A stretch of 64,000 nt of DNA, taken from assembly GCF_003991905.1 (NCBI RefSeq), contig NZ_RSCL01000011.1, positions 68,984 through 132,983 of the forward strand, in the 5' to 3' direction. Positions within the stretch are counted from its first letter, which is position 1, and every line of letters begins with the position of its first letter. This document shows positions 19,092-28,380 of this stretch, piece after piece. Both the position numbers and the translations under genes were made by a program. The notes below the pieces were generated by a model. That model was not told the origin of the DNA. It ran no database searches and saw only the letters and a list, made by a program, of their open reading frames with translations. The stretch comes from Dulcicalothrix desertica PCC 7102. GTDB taxonomy: Bacteria; Cyanobacteriota; Cyanobacteriia; Cyanobacteriales; Nostocaceae.

Positions 19092-19859
19092 GTGGCATTA
19101 CCTCTACTAGATTACGCACCAAAGAGCCAAAACCAACGTGTTGAAGGCTACGAGGTAGGAAATGACGATAAGCCAAGGATTTTCTCCACGGATAACTTAT
19201 TGTCTTCGAGCGATATGGATAATCTGATTGAGGCAGCGTACCGTCAGATGTTCTTCCATGCGTTTGCAGCAGACCGCGAAAGATACCTCGAATCTCAACT
19301 CCGCAACGGACAAATTACCGTGCGCGACTTTATTCGTGGACTAGTACTTTCAGATAGATACAGAAGAAGCTTCTACGACCTCAACAGCAATTACCGCTTT
19401 GTTGAGCAAACTGTACAACGTGTACTTGGACGCGATGTATATAGCGAGCGTGAAAAAATCGCTTGGTCAATTGTAGTCGCAACCAAAGGTATTCGCGGTT
19501 TTGTTGACCAACTGCTCGATAGCGAAGAATATTTAGATAACTTTGGCTATTCAACAGTTCCTTACCAACGTCGTCGTAACTTACCTGGACGTGCAGAAGG
19601 TGAACTACCTTTTAACATCAAGTCCCCACGTTACGAAGACTATACCCGCGCTAAACTTGGTTTCCCTCAAATTATCTGGCAAACCGAAGTACGTCGCTAT
19701 GTACCTCAAGAGAAGAAAGCAAAAGCTGGCGACCCAGCAAACTTCTTAGCTATGGCACAAAGCTACGGTCAAATTGGCAACACCCCACAACGCTTGTCAC
19801 CTTTCAACGTTGACTTTCAAAAAGATGTTCCTTACCGTCAAAAATCTGGCGTAAGATAA
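19092..19859 (+). CDS. cpcG: Phycobilisome rod-core linker CpcG (255 aa)
   Basis: The N-terminal linker domain (about 1-180: [49 protein letters not shown]) attaches phycocyanin rods. The C-terminal region (ending [17 protein letters not shown]) binds the allophycocyanin core. It lacks the membrane helix of the upstream CpcL, so it is the ordinary rod-core linker. The start is GTG, preceded by ACGGAG, and [17 protein letters not shown] matches the family start. The 216-base gap after cpcL with a hairpin suggests its own promoter. Confidence 0.95.
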   Translation: MALPLLDYAPKSQNQRVEGYEVGNDDKPRIFSTDNLLSSSDMDNLIEAAYRQMFFHAFAADRERYLESQLRNGQITVRDFIRGLVLSDRYRRSFYDLNSNYRFVEQTVQRVLGRDVYSEREKIAWSIVVATKGIRGFVDQLLDSEEYLDNFGYSTVPYQRRRNLPGRAEGELPFNIKSPRYEDYTRAKLGFPQIIWQTEVRRYVPQEKKAKAGDPANFLAMAQSYGQIGNTPQRLSPFNVDFQKDVPYRQKSGVR

Positions 19860-20002
19860 CACACGCGCGTTAAATAACATTTAATATCTCACAATTGGTC
19901 ATTAGTCATTAGTCAAGAATCAAGAGTTAAGAGTTGTACTTGAACTTTTAGCTTTCGGTTTAGGGCTTAAGACTAATGACCTTGGTTTTTGAAATAACTA
20001 TA

Positions 20003-20458
20003 TTAATATTCGCTACCATCTTTATGCGAAAAAATCCAACCGTTTTCACTAGACGAAGCAATTAAGTCATCATCAGGATAATCTACTTCATCATTGGGAG
20101 TTCTATCACCAACTTCTAAATAAATTACTACTTGACTCGATTTATTTATTAAGTGGTGTCCATCCGCTTTACCTGCGGGGAAACCTGCCATCATTCCGGG
20201 TGTTAATATTTGCTCTCCTGCATTTGTTATCAACGTAATTTCACCTTCAACCACATATATAAATTCATCTTGTTTACTATGCCAATGCCGGAGTGCCGAA
20301 CAACTTCCCGGCGCCAGCTTAACTAAATTCACACCAAAATTTTTGATTAGAGCTGCATTTCCTACAGCTTGTTTTATACGTCCTGCTACCCGCTGTTTAA
20401 ATTCTTCGGGGTAAGTTGAAGTTGTTCTTTGAGGAATATTTTCAGGGTTAATAATCAT
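20003..20458 (-). CDS. Cupin-domain protein (151 aa)
   Basis: A single conserved beta-barrel. The first cupin motif is visible as SALRHWHSKQDEFIYVVEGEI (His, His, Glu pattern) and the second as PGMMAGFPAGKADGHHLIN, so metal ligands are present. No signal peptide. The substrate is unknown; proteins of this type include sugar and small-molecule isomerases or oxygenases and stress-related binding proteins. It is transcribed alone, divergent from the dehydrogenase at 20598. Confidence 0.8.
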   Translation of the reverse strand: MIINPENIPQRTTSTYPEEFKQRVAGRIKQAVGNAALIKNFGVNLVKLAPGSCSALRHWHSKQDEFIYVVEGEITLITNAGEQILTPGMMAGFPAGKADGHHLINKSSQVVIYLEVGDRTPNDEVDYPDDDLIASSSENGWIFSHKDGSEY

Positions 20459-20597
20459 GGTTTAATTAATTATAAGTTCAACATCAGTTGCATTGTTACA
20501 TTTTTGGTAGTGAAATCTCACTCTATAGATATATATCACCCAGTTGAAGGAATACTAATATTTTGAACAATCATCAACATTTTTCAAGGTGCGTGCA

Positions 20598-21632
20598 ATG
20601 CGAGCTACAGTTTACCATGCTCCAGGTGATGTTCGAGTCGAGAACGTTCCAGACCCAGTAATTAAAAACCCAACTGATGCAATAGTACGAATTACCCATG
20701 CTTGTATCTGTGGTTCTGATTTATGGTTTTATCGTGGCTTAGATAATTGGAAACCTGGCTGGCGTACTGGTCACGAGTGGATGGGCATTGTTGAAGAAGT
20801 CGGTTCTGAAGTTCGTAACCTGAAAAAAGGTGATAGAGTTTTGGCGCCGTTTGCTTTTTCTGATGGTACTTGCGAATTTTGCAGTAAAGGTTTACAAACT
20901 TCTTGTTTTGAAGGCGGTTTTTGGGGTGGACAAAATGATGGTGGACAAGCTGAAGCTGTACGGGCGCCGTTTGCCGATGGTACTCTTGTAGCTATACCTC
21001 AAGAAGTAGAAGGTGATGAAAAGCTACTTAAAGCAATATTACCGCTTACTGATGTAATGTCTACAGGTCATCACGCAGCAGTTTCTGCAGGAGTACAAAA
21101 AGGTAAAACAGCAGCAGTTGTTGGTGATGGCGCCGTGGGGTTATGTGGTGTACTTGCTGCAAAGCGCTTAGGTGCAGAGCGAATTATTATATTAGGGCGC
21201 CACGAAAAACGTCTTGCAATTGCCCGACAATTTGGTGCTACTGATGTAGTCACAAGCAGAGACGAGCAAGCAGTCCAAGAAGTAATTGAAATGACCAAAG
21301 GTGGCGCCGAGTCAGTATTAGAATGTGTCGGTACTGAGTCATCAATGGACACAGCAATAAAAATCACTCGTCCAGGTGGCGCCGTTGGTTTCGTAGGAGT
21401 TCCTCACGGCAGGGGGTCAATAAATTTGAGCAGAATGTTCATGTCTAATATCGCTTTACACGGTGGAGTGGCGCCTGCACGTGCATACATTCCCGAATTA
21501 TTAAAAGATACAGTAGCAGGTAAACTAGACTCTTCAGCAGTATTAGATGTAACAGTTGACCTAAACGGTGTTCCCTCTGGGTATGCCGCAATGGATAACA
21601 GAGAAGCAATAAAAGTCATGGTACAACCATAA
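20598..21632 (+). CDS. Zinc-dependent alcohol dehydrogenase family protein (344 aa)
   Basis: A medium-chain dehydrogenase/reductase. The N-terminal GroES-like domain carries the catalytic zinc ligands (CGSDLW and GHEWMG) and structural-zinc-like cysteines (CEFCSKGLQTSC). The Rossmann domain has VVGDGAVGLCGV for NAD(P) binding. A GTG at 20589 is possible, but ATG at 20598 gives the family start MRATVYHAPGDVRVE with AAGG upstream. Bases from about 20829 to beyond the gene's end recur as a degraded direct copy at 27592-28691. The substrate is unknown. Confidence 0.9.
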   Translation: MRATVYHAPGDVRVENVPDPVIKNPTDAIVRITHACICGSDLWFYRGLDNWKPGWRTGHEWMGIVEEVGSEVRNLKKGDRVLAPFAFSDGTCEFCSKGLQTSCFEGGFWGGQNDGGQAEAVRAPFADGTLVAIPQEVEGDEKLLKAILPLTDVMSTGHHAAVSAGVQKGKTAAVVGDGAVGLCGVLAAKRLGAERIIILGRHEKRLAIARQFGATDVVTSRDEQAVQEVIEMTKGGAESVLECVGTESSMDTAIKITRPGGAVGFVGVPHGRGSINLSRMFMSNIALHGGVAPARAYIPELLKDTVAGKLDSSAVLDVTVDLNGVPSGYAAMDNREAIKVMVQP

Positions 21633-21943
21633 TCAATTGTGGAATTAATTGTGGAATGGGCATCAATTGTGGAATGGGCATCCTTGCCCGTTCTAATATT
21701 GAGGCAGGCATCTTGCCCACCCCATAAGAAAATGTAAGAGATTTTTTACTTACAAGTCTTTAAAACCAAATCAACATTTGAGTCATCTTCGACAGCAGAC
21801 CAAGCAGCAGGAACAGCTTGTGTTAACCACCAGTTCCAAAATTCTAACCGTTTAATAGGGTTCTGTTCTCCAGATACAGTTTTCCACACTGCTCCATCCG
21901 CATATGCACAAGCAGCAAAGAAACTACTATCGTTACCTTCAGT
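20829..21943 (+). repeat. Direct repeat, left copy (dehydrogenase 3' part plus Imm5 3' part)
   Basis: About 1.1 kb that recurs at 27592-28691 in the same orientation, with about nine of ten bases the same by eye. The offset is constant (6,748) from the dehydrogenase stop to the right end, and the right copy lacks 15 bases in the cysteine-rich loop region. The left copy retains intact genes. The two copies bracket the CHAT module. Confidence 0.9.
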
Positions 21944-22390
21944 ATCTTCGTTATCTGTCAAATTAAAATCAATATCGTCTGGGTCAAAGGTCTCATCATC
22001 AATAGCTGTATCAAGCGCCGCGACCGCAGCACACCCAACAGTAAAAACCATACCATGACCGCCATATCCCAATTGTTGCATTTCCCTCCACAGGCGCTCG
22101 CTCTCATTTTCCGCAACTTCTACACTAATAGTCCCAGCGAGTGTCTTTTCTGCAAGATTAAGAATATATCCGGGTCTATCATCGTAGGGAAATTTTTTAT
22201 TCCAGATAGGAAGTACGTGACGGACTGTCTTTAAAGCTAGCATGGCACGGCGCCTGTGACCATATTCATCATCCCCAAAAGCAGCCCAGATAGCATGACG
22301 ATAGCCAAGATTTAAATCGTGTGATGGATGTACACGTACTGATGAAAGCGCACTTAAAATTAATTCTTGTAACTTTGAAGGAATATCCAT
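21746..22390 (-). CDS. Imm5-family immunity-like protein (214 aa)
   Basis: A mostly helical protein matching the Imm5 pattern: HPSHDLNLGYRHAIWAAFG, then RRRAMLALKTVRHVLPIW, then a VAENESERLWREM segment. Imm5 proteins occur as immunity partners in polymorphic toxin loci. The ATG at 22390 follows the stop of the upstream deaminase-like gene by 13 bases, so the two form an operon; an earlier start at 22432 would overlap that gene. The 3' third is duplicated at 28494-28691. Confidence 0.75.
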   Translation of the reverse strand: MDIPSKLQELILSALSSVRVHPSHDLNLGYRHAIWAAFGDDEYGHRRRAMLALKTVRHVLPIWNKKFPYDDRPGYILNLAEKTLAGTISVEVAENESERLWREMQQLGYGGHGMVFTVGCAAVAALDTAIDDETFDPDDIDFNLTDNEDTEGNDSSFFAACAYADGAVWKTVSGEQNPIKRLEFWNWWLTQAVPAAWSAVEDDSNVDLVLKTCK

Positions 22391-22403
22391 ATAGATTATA
22401 CCT

Positions 22404-23015
22404 CTATTTACTTTTATTTTTATGATAAACAAATTTTACTTGACCGTTACTGTAAAATAGAAAGACACCGTTTGGGTCAGCAACAACAATATGCTGTTTT
22501 CTAATTTGAGCTAACGCACAAAGATAAGGATAACAATCCTCTTCACATATACCTTTAGAAACACCGATAGAATTACAAGGTTTAATTACTGATATTTGTT
22601 TTTCAGCGTGCGAACGATAGTGACGGCCAGGATTTAACTCTGAATCTAAATCCCATTTTTTTGTCTCATAACCATATCTCTTGAATTCTTCTATACGATT
22701 TTGATAAAACTCTGTAATTAATGTTTCATTTTGTACTAATAATATACCATTATTTTCAGCTATAAACACTGTCCATTTAGGGTTTAAGGAATTCCAGCCA
22801 CTCACAACACCTACGTTTTCACTTACAGCAATTGTTTTTTTCTTCTCCATTTTGGGCTTCACTAATTGACCGCTTAGAAGGATAGAATATATTGATAATG
22901 CTTTTTGTTGATAATCAAGAGCATTTTCAATACACGTCATAATCGAAGCCGCAACTTCTGGTTCTAAGTTTGATACTAATTCTTCAAAATTTGCTACAAC
23001 TTGTAAATCTGTCAT
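22404..23015 (-). CDS. Deaminase-fold toxin candidate (203 aa)
   Basis: The C-terminal half holds HYRSHAEKQISVI, then IGVSKGICEEDCYPYLC. This is the HAE...C-x-x-C arrangement of zinc-dependent cytidine-deaminase-fold enzymes, and the GVSK/ICxxDC form is reminiscent of deaminase domains of polymorphic toxins. The N-terminal 70 residues are helical, with no delivery domain or signal peptide visible. A GTG at 23048 would add 11 residues; the ATG at 23015 seems better. It is directly followed by an Imm5-like gene, a classic toxin-immunity order. The substrate (nucleic acid base or other) cannot be read from the sequence. Confidence 0.6.
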   Translation of the reverse strand: MTDLQVVANFEELVSNLEPEVAASIMTCIENALDYQQKALSIYSILLSGQLVKPKMEKKKTIAVSENVGVVSGWNSLNPKWTVFIAENNGILLVQNETLITEFYQNRIEEFKRYGYETKKWDLDSELNPGRHYRSHAEKQISVIKPCNSIGVSKGICEEDCYPYLCALAQIRKQHIVVADPNGVFLFYSNGQVKFVYHKNKSK

Positions 23016-23138
23016 AAATATCGAGCGCGGACAGCAGAAATATAGCACACTTATTCCGCAACTATTTTAATACATTTAGGCTCTATTAAATAAAAAAATT
23101 AAGTATATACAAGAGGCATTGTACAAGAGAAAGAGAGA

Positions 23139-24602
23139 TTATTTAGTAGATAAATGGCGAGACTGTAAGCGTTTCTGAGTAATCCAACCAGCTATACATC
23201 CTAGAATTGTACTAAGCACTAGCACTAGCAGCATATTAAAAATAGGTTCGGGAAATGGTTGTTTATAAGTAAGAGGCTTTATAGATGGCAATCCATAAAT
23301 GTCTTTCACAAATGGAGAAATAACACTAGTACTTAATGAGGCAGTAGCAACTGCCACACCTACAACAGCTATCTTGTTTTGAAAGTTAGTGTTTTGGGTC
23401 TCAAGACGACGATCACGTTCAGCTTGTTCTATTTCTACAATACCTCTAATACTATTAAGCTGATTTTCTAAAATATTTACCGCAGGAGTTAAGTTTTCAT
23501 AGTCTTTCTTTGCCTGTATTAAGTATTTTTGCTGAACAATAACACTGAAATCCTCAAAAAATTTCAAATCAGTATCACCAAACTTTGTTAAATTCTCTTT
23601 AATGTAATTATCCATATATTTTAAATGTTCTTGGTAATTATATAAATTTATTTCAATTGTACCACGTTGAATTTCTAAATAATTGAGATTTATTACATAT
23701 TTATAATAAGTTTGAATATTGCTTTCTAAAATTAATTTTAACTTTTGCAAGTCAAAATTATTATTTAGTATATTGATTGTTTCTCTGATACTTCTAAATC
23801 CTTCTTTGAGTTTTAATTTAATACAATAAATTTCGCTGTAAGCCCATAAAATTTTATTACGATAACAAAACAACCGCATCCAATCATCGTAAAATTCGGC
23901 TGCATTTTCCATACTTTCTTTATTAGGATAAATAAAGATGAGGACATGAATATTACCTTCTACACTTTTCAAATTTTGTGATGGTTGCCATACTTCAAAT
24001 ACTGAAGCTTTTAAAAACTTACCAATTTTTCTATATTGCCATTGCTTTGCTATCAAATCTTCATATGCTTTATTAGTTAAATATTTAGGCTTGTCTTCTA
24101 GCATAAATACTTTATAAATATTTTTTGCTAAATTTTCATGGTCGATACTTAAATTAGGTATTATTCCTGAAATCAACCATGTTTTACCTAAAATTCCTTG
24201 TACTGATTTTGTTTGCTGTTTAAGGTATCTTAATGAATCAAGCGTTTGAGGAATATATTCCTTATTTATATCTTTATTATCAACAGAACAATCGAATAAA
24301 AGGCCATAGGTATCATTTAAACGAACAGGATAATAATAACTTTTCAAAACATAATTATTTAAATATTGAACAAAATCAAAATCTTGTGAACTTTTACCTG
24401 CTATTTCTACTAATTTTATATATTCTTGATTTTCAAATGCCAACTCTCTATCATAAATGCTAGTTAGTATATTTTCAATATCTTGAGGTAAAATTTTCAA
24501 GAAATTATCACGGCGTTTTTTGATTTCATCCTGACTATCTCCTAATCCTTCCCCAAGTTGGTAAGCAAATAAATCAAGCGTTGGATAAATTAATTTACTC
24601 AT
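23139..24602 (-). CDS. Two-helix membrane protein of the TPR-CHAT operon (487 aa)
   Basis: I recognise no named family. Residues about 1-340 are soluble, mixed alpha/beta, with conserved-looking segments (NTYGLLFDCSVDNKD; GKTWLISGI). Residues about 345-415 are a charged coiled coil. Two hydrophobic helices follow (about 419-440, KIAVVGVAVATASLSTSVIS, and about 457-478, NMLLVLVLSTILGCIAGWI), then a short basic tail. The arrangement resembles two-helix membrane effectors or channels with a long cytosolic sensor. It is third in a tight operon, starting 6 bases after the stop of the 137-aa gene. It contains no GGCGCC. Confidence 0.75.
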   Translation of the reverse strand: MSKLIYPTLDLFAYQLGEGLGDSQDEIKKRRDNFLKILPQDIENILTSIYDRELAFENQEYIKLVEIAGKSSQDFDFVQYLNNYVLKSYYYPVRLNDTYGLLFDCSVDNKDINKEYIPQTLDSLRYLKQQTKSVQGILGKTWLISGIIPNLSIDHENLAKNIYKVFMLEDKPKYLTNKAYEDLIAKQWQYRKIGKFLKASVFEVWQPSQNLKSVEGNIHVLIFIYPNKESMENAAEFYDDWMRLFCYRNKILWAYSEIYCIKLKLKEGFRSIRETINILNNNFDLQKLKLILESNIQTYYKYVINLNYLEIQRGTIEINLYNYQEHLKYMDNYIKENLTKFGDTDLKFFEDFSVIVQQKYLIQAKKDYENLTPAVNILENQLNSIRGIVEIEQAERDRRLETQNTNFQNKIAVVGVAVATASLSTSVISPFVKDIYGLPSIKPLTYKQPFPEPIFNMLLVLVLSTILGCIAGWITQKRLQSRHLSTK

Positions 24603-24608
24603 TACTAA

Positions 24609-25022
24609 TTACTGATTGTTTGGGCTTTGTGTATCTTTTTCAACTTGCTCTTTAACTTTTATAAATACTTCATTTATTGTTGGTGTAGGAGCAATAAAAT
24701 TATCTATAATAATAGGGGCTGTTGTAGGTTGTATATCTTTATCTTTAGGATAAAATCCTTTATTTCGTTCCTGAGCTTGATAATCTCTAAATATATTTTT
24801 ACGACAAGTACGATACTCGTTATAGATATCGGGATAATCTTTTACTAGTTTAATTAGATTTTCTACAGAACTAGAATTTGGATTTGCCAAGATTTGGCTT
24901 AATTGCTGCTCTATTTCTAGCTTCAAAGAATCAGGTATCAAAGAGTTTAGTTGATCTAGAGCTTTTCGTAGCGCTTGCAATACGATTGCCTCAGTTGTGT
25001 TGTTTGTGTATGGAAGTGTCAT
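24609..25022 (-). CDS. Small protein between TPR-CHAT and membrane protein (137 aa)
   Basis: The N-terminal 90 residues are helical (AIVLQALRKALDQLNSLIP; EIEQQLSQILANPNS; VENLIKLVKDYPDIYNEY), followed by a proline- and threonine-rich linker and a final charged helix. The start ATG overlaps the stop of the TPR-CHAT gene (ATGA), implying translational coupling. No known motif. It could be an adaptor or a substrate linking the protease to the membrane protein; the exposed linker would be a natural cleavage site. This is inference from layout only. Confidence 0.65.
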   Translation of the reverse strand: MTLPYTNNTTEAIVLQALRKALDQLNSLIPDSLKLEIEQQLSQILANPNSSSVENLIKLVKDYPDIYNEYRTCRKNIFRDYQAQERNKGFYPKDKDIQPTTAPIIIDNFIAPTPTINEVFIKVKEQVEKDTQSPNNQ

Positions 25023-27259
25023 ATTGTAAAATTACCAGTAACGGTGAAAGCAGCCCAGTGGTATGGATGAGCATACGGGCAATAGTGTATTCCTATTTTA
25101 CCTGCTTTTTCTTGGAAGTCAGCAGCAGCATCTTCTAAATTTTCACTTTGGAGTAAATTATTAGCTAATATTTCGGCAATATCAAGGCACCACTGAGCAA
25201 GAGTGTCGTGTGTAGCGTCACGTAGCCACAGTTGTGCTTGTTTAAGAGCAATTGGCGGAGAAAAATTAGGAAGCAATTGGTAAAAACGAATCATTAATAG
25301 GGCAGCTGAGATTTCATCGACTCGCCACAAAGTGCTGACAACACAAGATGCACCAGTCGCTAAGAAGCCAGCAGCTAAACCAACAAATTCATCTATTAAG
25401 CCTTGTTTGCTAGTCTTTCCAGTTTCGCAAGCAGACAAACATATAAGGTGGTAATGCTTAAAATCTAATCTGAATAAATCTTGTAATCTTAACTGCTCGG
25501 TATTTGCGAATAACAAGGCTGAGTCTACAGGGTTATTGGTATTGTGATATGCGTGACCTGTAAAGTGAAAAATTCCAGACGTAATTTTTAATGCCTGAAT
25601 AAATGCTTCGAGAGTACAAGCTGAACCAGTGAGACGGTAGCAAGGTTGATACATATTGGTAATGGCGGCTGATTCAATTTCAGCATATAGCAAAGATGTC
25701 TCATCCAATTTTTGTAATTTGTCCTGATTTTTAACTGTTTTGGGATGTTCTATGCTAAGTATAGGCAATTTGTCAATCATATCTAAAATACTAGGGAAAG
25801 ATTTTTGCAAATCTATGCCTACTTGAATACTGGGCAAATAGGTGATTGAAACTGTGTCTGAAAATAGGATATGAAGAGGCAGCAAATGCAAATCTCTATG
25901 AGGAATAAGTATTAATTGACTGATGTCCTCTAGCATTGACTCAATTATTGGAACTTTTAGAATTGATGCTAATTTAGATAATGTTTCGTCGTGTATAATT
26001 TCGTTATATTTTTCTGCTGCGTATGTTTTGAATCCACTTTTTACATCCTGTTTCCAAGTTTTCATCCAACCTTCAAACTTTTGCAGTTGCCTATCAGCCC
26101 CAGCAGATGTATTATCAGCTGTTAAAATAAATCCTATCACTGGTTCATTGTGTTTAAGGATAAATGTGGTGATCGCAGCAGGGCTAATGTGCCAATAAAT
26201 AACAGATGTTTGAGAATTGACTAAAGGTATACTTGTAAAAACATCTACTTCTGCTGGCTCAACCCAACGGTTTTCGCGAAGCCAATGCAAACACAGGTTT
26301 TTGCGCCACTCGGCTAACTCTAGAGCCGCACTCCAATTGCCTGACTCAGCTAAAGAATCTACGCGATATTGATTAAATGCAGCAAACTTTCGTGCTAACT
26401 GAATTTTTTTAGTATTTGATTGTGTTTGTTGCAATAAACTTCCTAATAACTCTGAACCTTCGGATTCTAACATACAGTATTTATCTTTTTCACCTAAGCC
26501 TTTCAGCACCTTAATAAGAGCTTGTATAATTTCCAAATGTGGTATTGGAAAATGCTTAAAAGTCAGAAATTTGAGAGCTTCATGATAACTTTTTACCGCT
26601 TCTTGCCAGCATGGAAAAGGATTTTCTTGATGCTGCCCATGCAGATATTGTGCAAGACCCTTCGCTTCATGTAATCTGCCACAACCTTCTTGGTAGTTAC
26701 GGGCTTTATAACCGCGAGTTTTTGGTTTTAGTTGCTGTAAACCAGCATCCCAGTTTTTTAAGGCTTCTTGGTAGCGTGAGGAAAAGAAAAGTGCCCAACC
26801 CTTGTTTTTCCAAGCTCGCCAGTACTGATTATCTAACTGCAATGCACGATCATAGGATTCAATTGCGTCTTTGTAGTTACGCAAGCTTTTATACGCATTA
26901 CCTCGATTATTCCACGCTTGGTGATACTTACTATGTGTGATAGTCAGAGCCTTATTGTACTTGGATATTGCTTCATCATAACGTTCTAATTCATCTAATA
27001 CTAAACCAAGATTATTCCAAGCTTTGTGATAATCATTTTTTATTTCCAAAGATCTGCTGCAACTAATAATTGCTTCTTGATATCTACCTACCATTCTTAA
27101 AGCAAGCGCTTTGTAGTACCAAGCAGTGTATTTTCTCGGAACAAGATCAAGAGCGTGATCAAAGCATATTATTGCGTCTTCATAATTTTTGTCTTCCCAG
27201 TATAGCTTTTTTCCTTGGTTAAACCATTCATCGGCGCTTTTCGGTTCACGCTGAGTCAT
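25019..27259 (-). CDS. TPR-CHAT caspase-like protease (746 aa)
   Basis: The N-terminus carries about four or more tetratricopeptide repeats (about residues 5-180, for example YEDAIICFDHALDLVPRKYTA) for protein binding. A middle helical region follows, and a C-terminal CHAT peptidase domain (about 430-746) has a catalytic His569 in FTGHAYH and Cys611 in LSACETGK. CHAT proteases are clan CD relatives of caspases and separase; well-known relatives act in type III-E CRISPR and in defence or cell-death modules. It is the first gene of a three-gene operon with coupled downstream genes. The substrate is unknown. No GGCGCC occurs in it, in contrast to the two CHAT-WD40 genes in this window. Confidence 0.85.
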   Translation of the reverse strand: MTQREPKSADEWFNQGKKLYWEDKNYEDAIICFDHALDLVPRKYTAWYYKALALRMVGRYQEAIISCSRSLEIKNDYHKAWNNLGLVLDELERYDEAISKYNKALTITHSKYHQAWNNRGNAYKSLRNYKDAIESYDRALQLDNQYWRAWKNKGWALFFSSRYQEALKNWDAGLQQLKPKTRGYKARNYQEGCGRLHEAKGLAQYLHGQHQENPFPCWQEAVKSYHEALKFLTFKHFPIPHLEIIQALIKVLKGLGEKDKYCMLESEGSELLGSLLQQTQSNTKKIQLARKFAAFNQYRVDSLAESGNWSAALELAEWRKNLCLHWLRENRWVEPAEVDVFTSIPLVNSQTSVIYWHISPAAITTFILKHNEPVIGFILTADNTSAGADRQLQKFEGWMKTWKQDVKSGFKTYAAEKYNEIIHDETLSKLASILKVPIIESMLEDISQLILIPHRDLHLLPLHILFSDTVSITYLPSIQVGIDLQKSFPSILDMIDKLPILSIEHPKTVKNQDKLQKLDETSLLYAEIESAAITNMYQPCYRLTGSACTLEAFIQALKITSGIFHFTGHAYHNTNNPVDSALLFANTEQLRLQDLFRLDFKHYHLICLSACETGKTSKQGLIDEFVGLAAGFLATGASCVVSTLWRVDEISAALLMIRFYQLLPNFSPPIALKQAQLWLRDATHDTLAQWCLDIAEILANNLLQSENLEDAAADFQEKAGKIGIHYCPYAHPYHWAAFTVTGNFTI

Positions 27260-27565
27260 CTAGCATAGTCTCCATACACTTAATACCAGTATGACCCAGC
27301 AAGAAAGTTTTTGACTTAGGAACAAAATAATTGAGGTAAGTCCTTTGCCAGGTAATTGCCTCAAAATTCTTTTATATCTTTTGATTCGTACATTTTTTAG
27401 GAACTAAAAAACGGAGGGAGCGAAATGACAAGGGTTTTAGTGTTTCCTCACAGAGCAAGGGCATTTTCAGTTTGACTCGAAACCAATCATTTAGTTCATA
27501 AATACTTTATAGTATTTATATTAAATTTTAACTGCCACTAAACATTTCTATTTTCTTAACTACGG
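27260..27565. other. Promoter-side region of the TPR-CHAT operon
   Basis: About 300 AT-rich bases upstream of the TPR-CHAT gene and ahead of the degraded dehydrogenase copy. No coding frame of note was seen. It marks the right edge of the interval lacking GGCGCC. Confidence 0.4.
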
Positions 27566-28380
27566 ATTGTGAACCTCAAAACCCGAAACAAGGTGATCAA
27601 GTCTTAGCTCCGTTGGCTTTTTCTGATGGCACTTGCGAATTTTGCGGTAAAGGTTTACAAACTTCTTGTTTTGAAGGTGGTTTTTGGGGTGGACAAGCTG
27701 AAGCAGTATGGGCGCCGTTTGCCGATGGTACTCTTGTAGCAATTCCTCATGAAGTGGAAGGCGACGAAGCGATGCTCAAAGCCATATTACCGCTTACTGA
27801 TGTAATGTCTACAGGTCATCATGCAGCAGTTTCTGCGGGGGTACAAAAAGGTAAAACAGCAGCAGTTCTTGGTGATGGCGCCGTGGGTTTATGTGGTGTA
27901 CTCGCAGCAAAGCGCTTAGGTGCAGAGCGAATTATTATATTAGGGCGCCACGAAAAACGTCCTGCTATAGCTCAACGCTTTGGTGCTACTGATGTAGTAA
28001 AAAGCAGAGACGAGCAAGCAGTAGAAGAAGTAATCGAAATGACCAAAGGTGGCGCCGAGTCAGTATTAGAATGTGTTGGTACTGAGTCATCAATGGACAC
28101 AGCAATAAAAATCATCCGTCCTGGTGGCGCCGTTGGTTTTGTCGGGGTTCCTCACGGTAGTGGGTCAATAAATTTGAGCAGAATGTTCATGTCTAATATC
28201 GCTTTATACAGTGGAGTGGCGCCTGCACGTGCTTATATTCCCGAACTATTAAAAGACACAGTAGCAGGTAAACTAGACTCTTCAGCAGTATTAGATATAA
28301 CAGTTGACCTAAACGGCGTTCCCTCTGGCTATGCCGCAATGGATAACAGAGAAGCAATTAAAATCATGGTACAACCATAA
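27566..28380 (+). pseudogene. Truncated zinc alcohol dehydrogenase copy
   Basis: A second copy of the dehydrogenase at 20598-21632 that lacks the first 80 or so residues, including the catalytic zinc ligands CGSD and GHE. Coding similarity begins around EPQNPKQGDQVLAP at 27571 with no start codon in a suitable place. It also lacks five residues of the QNDGG segment. The rest of the frame is intact to the stop, so decay is recent or a 255-residue product could still form from a TTG at 27613, although it would be catalytically dead. Confidence 0.85.

Noticed and set aside
23139-24602. Membrane protein as a bacterial gasdermin
   Set aside because: It is much longer than bacterial gasdermins, has two discrete transmembrane helices and a coiled coil, and lacks a short C-terminal inhibitory tail. 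A protease-activated pore is still conceivable but not of that family on this evidence.
27613-28380. Second functional alcohol dehydrogenase
   Set aside because: It lacks the N-terminal catalytic zinc ligands and a credible start, so it is treated as a pseudogene.
20589-28380. Whole interval as an integrated prophage or conjugative element
   Set aside because: No integrase, phage structural gene, attachment site next to a tRNA or mobility gene was seen.
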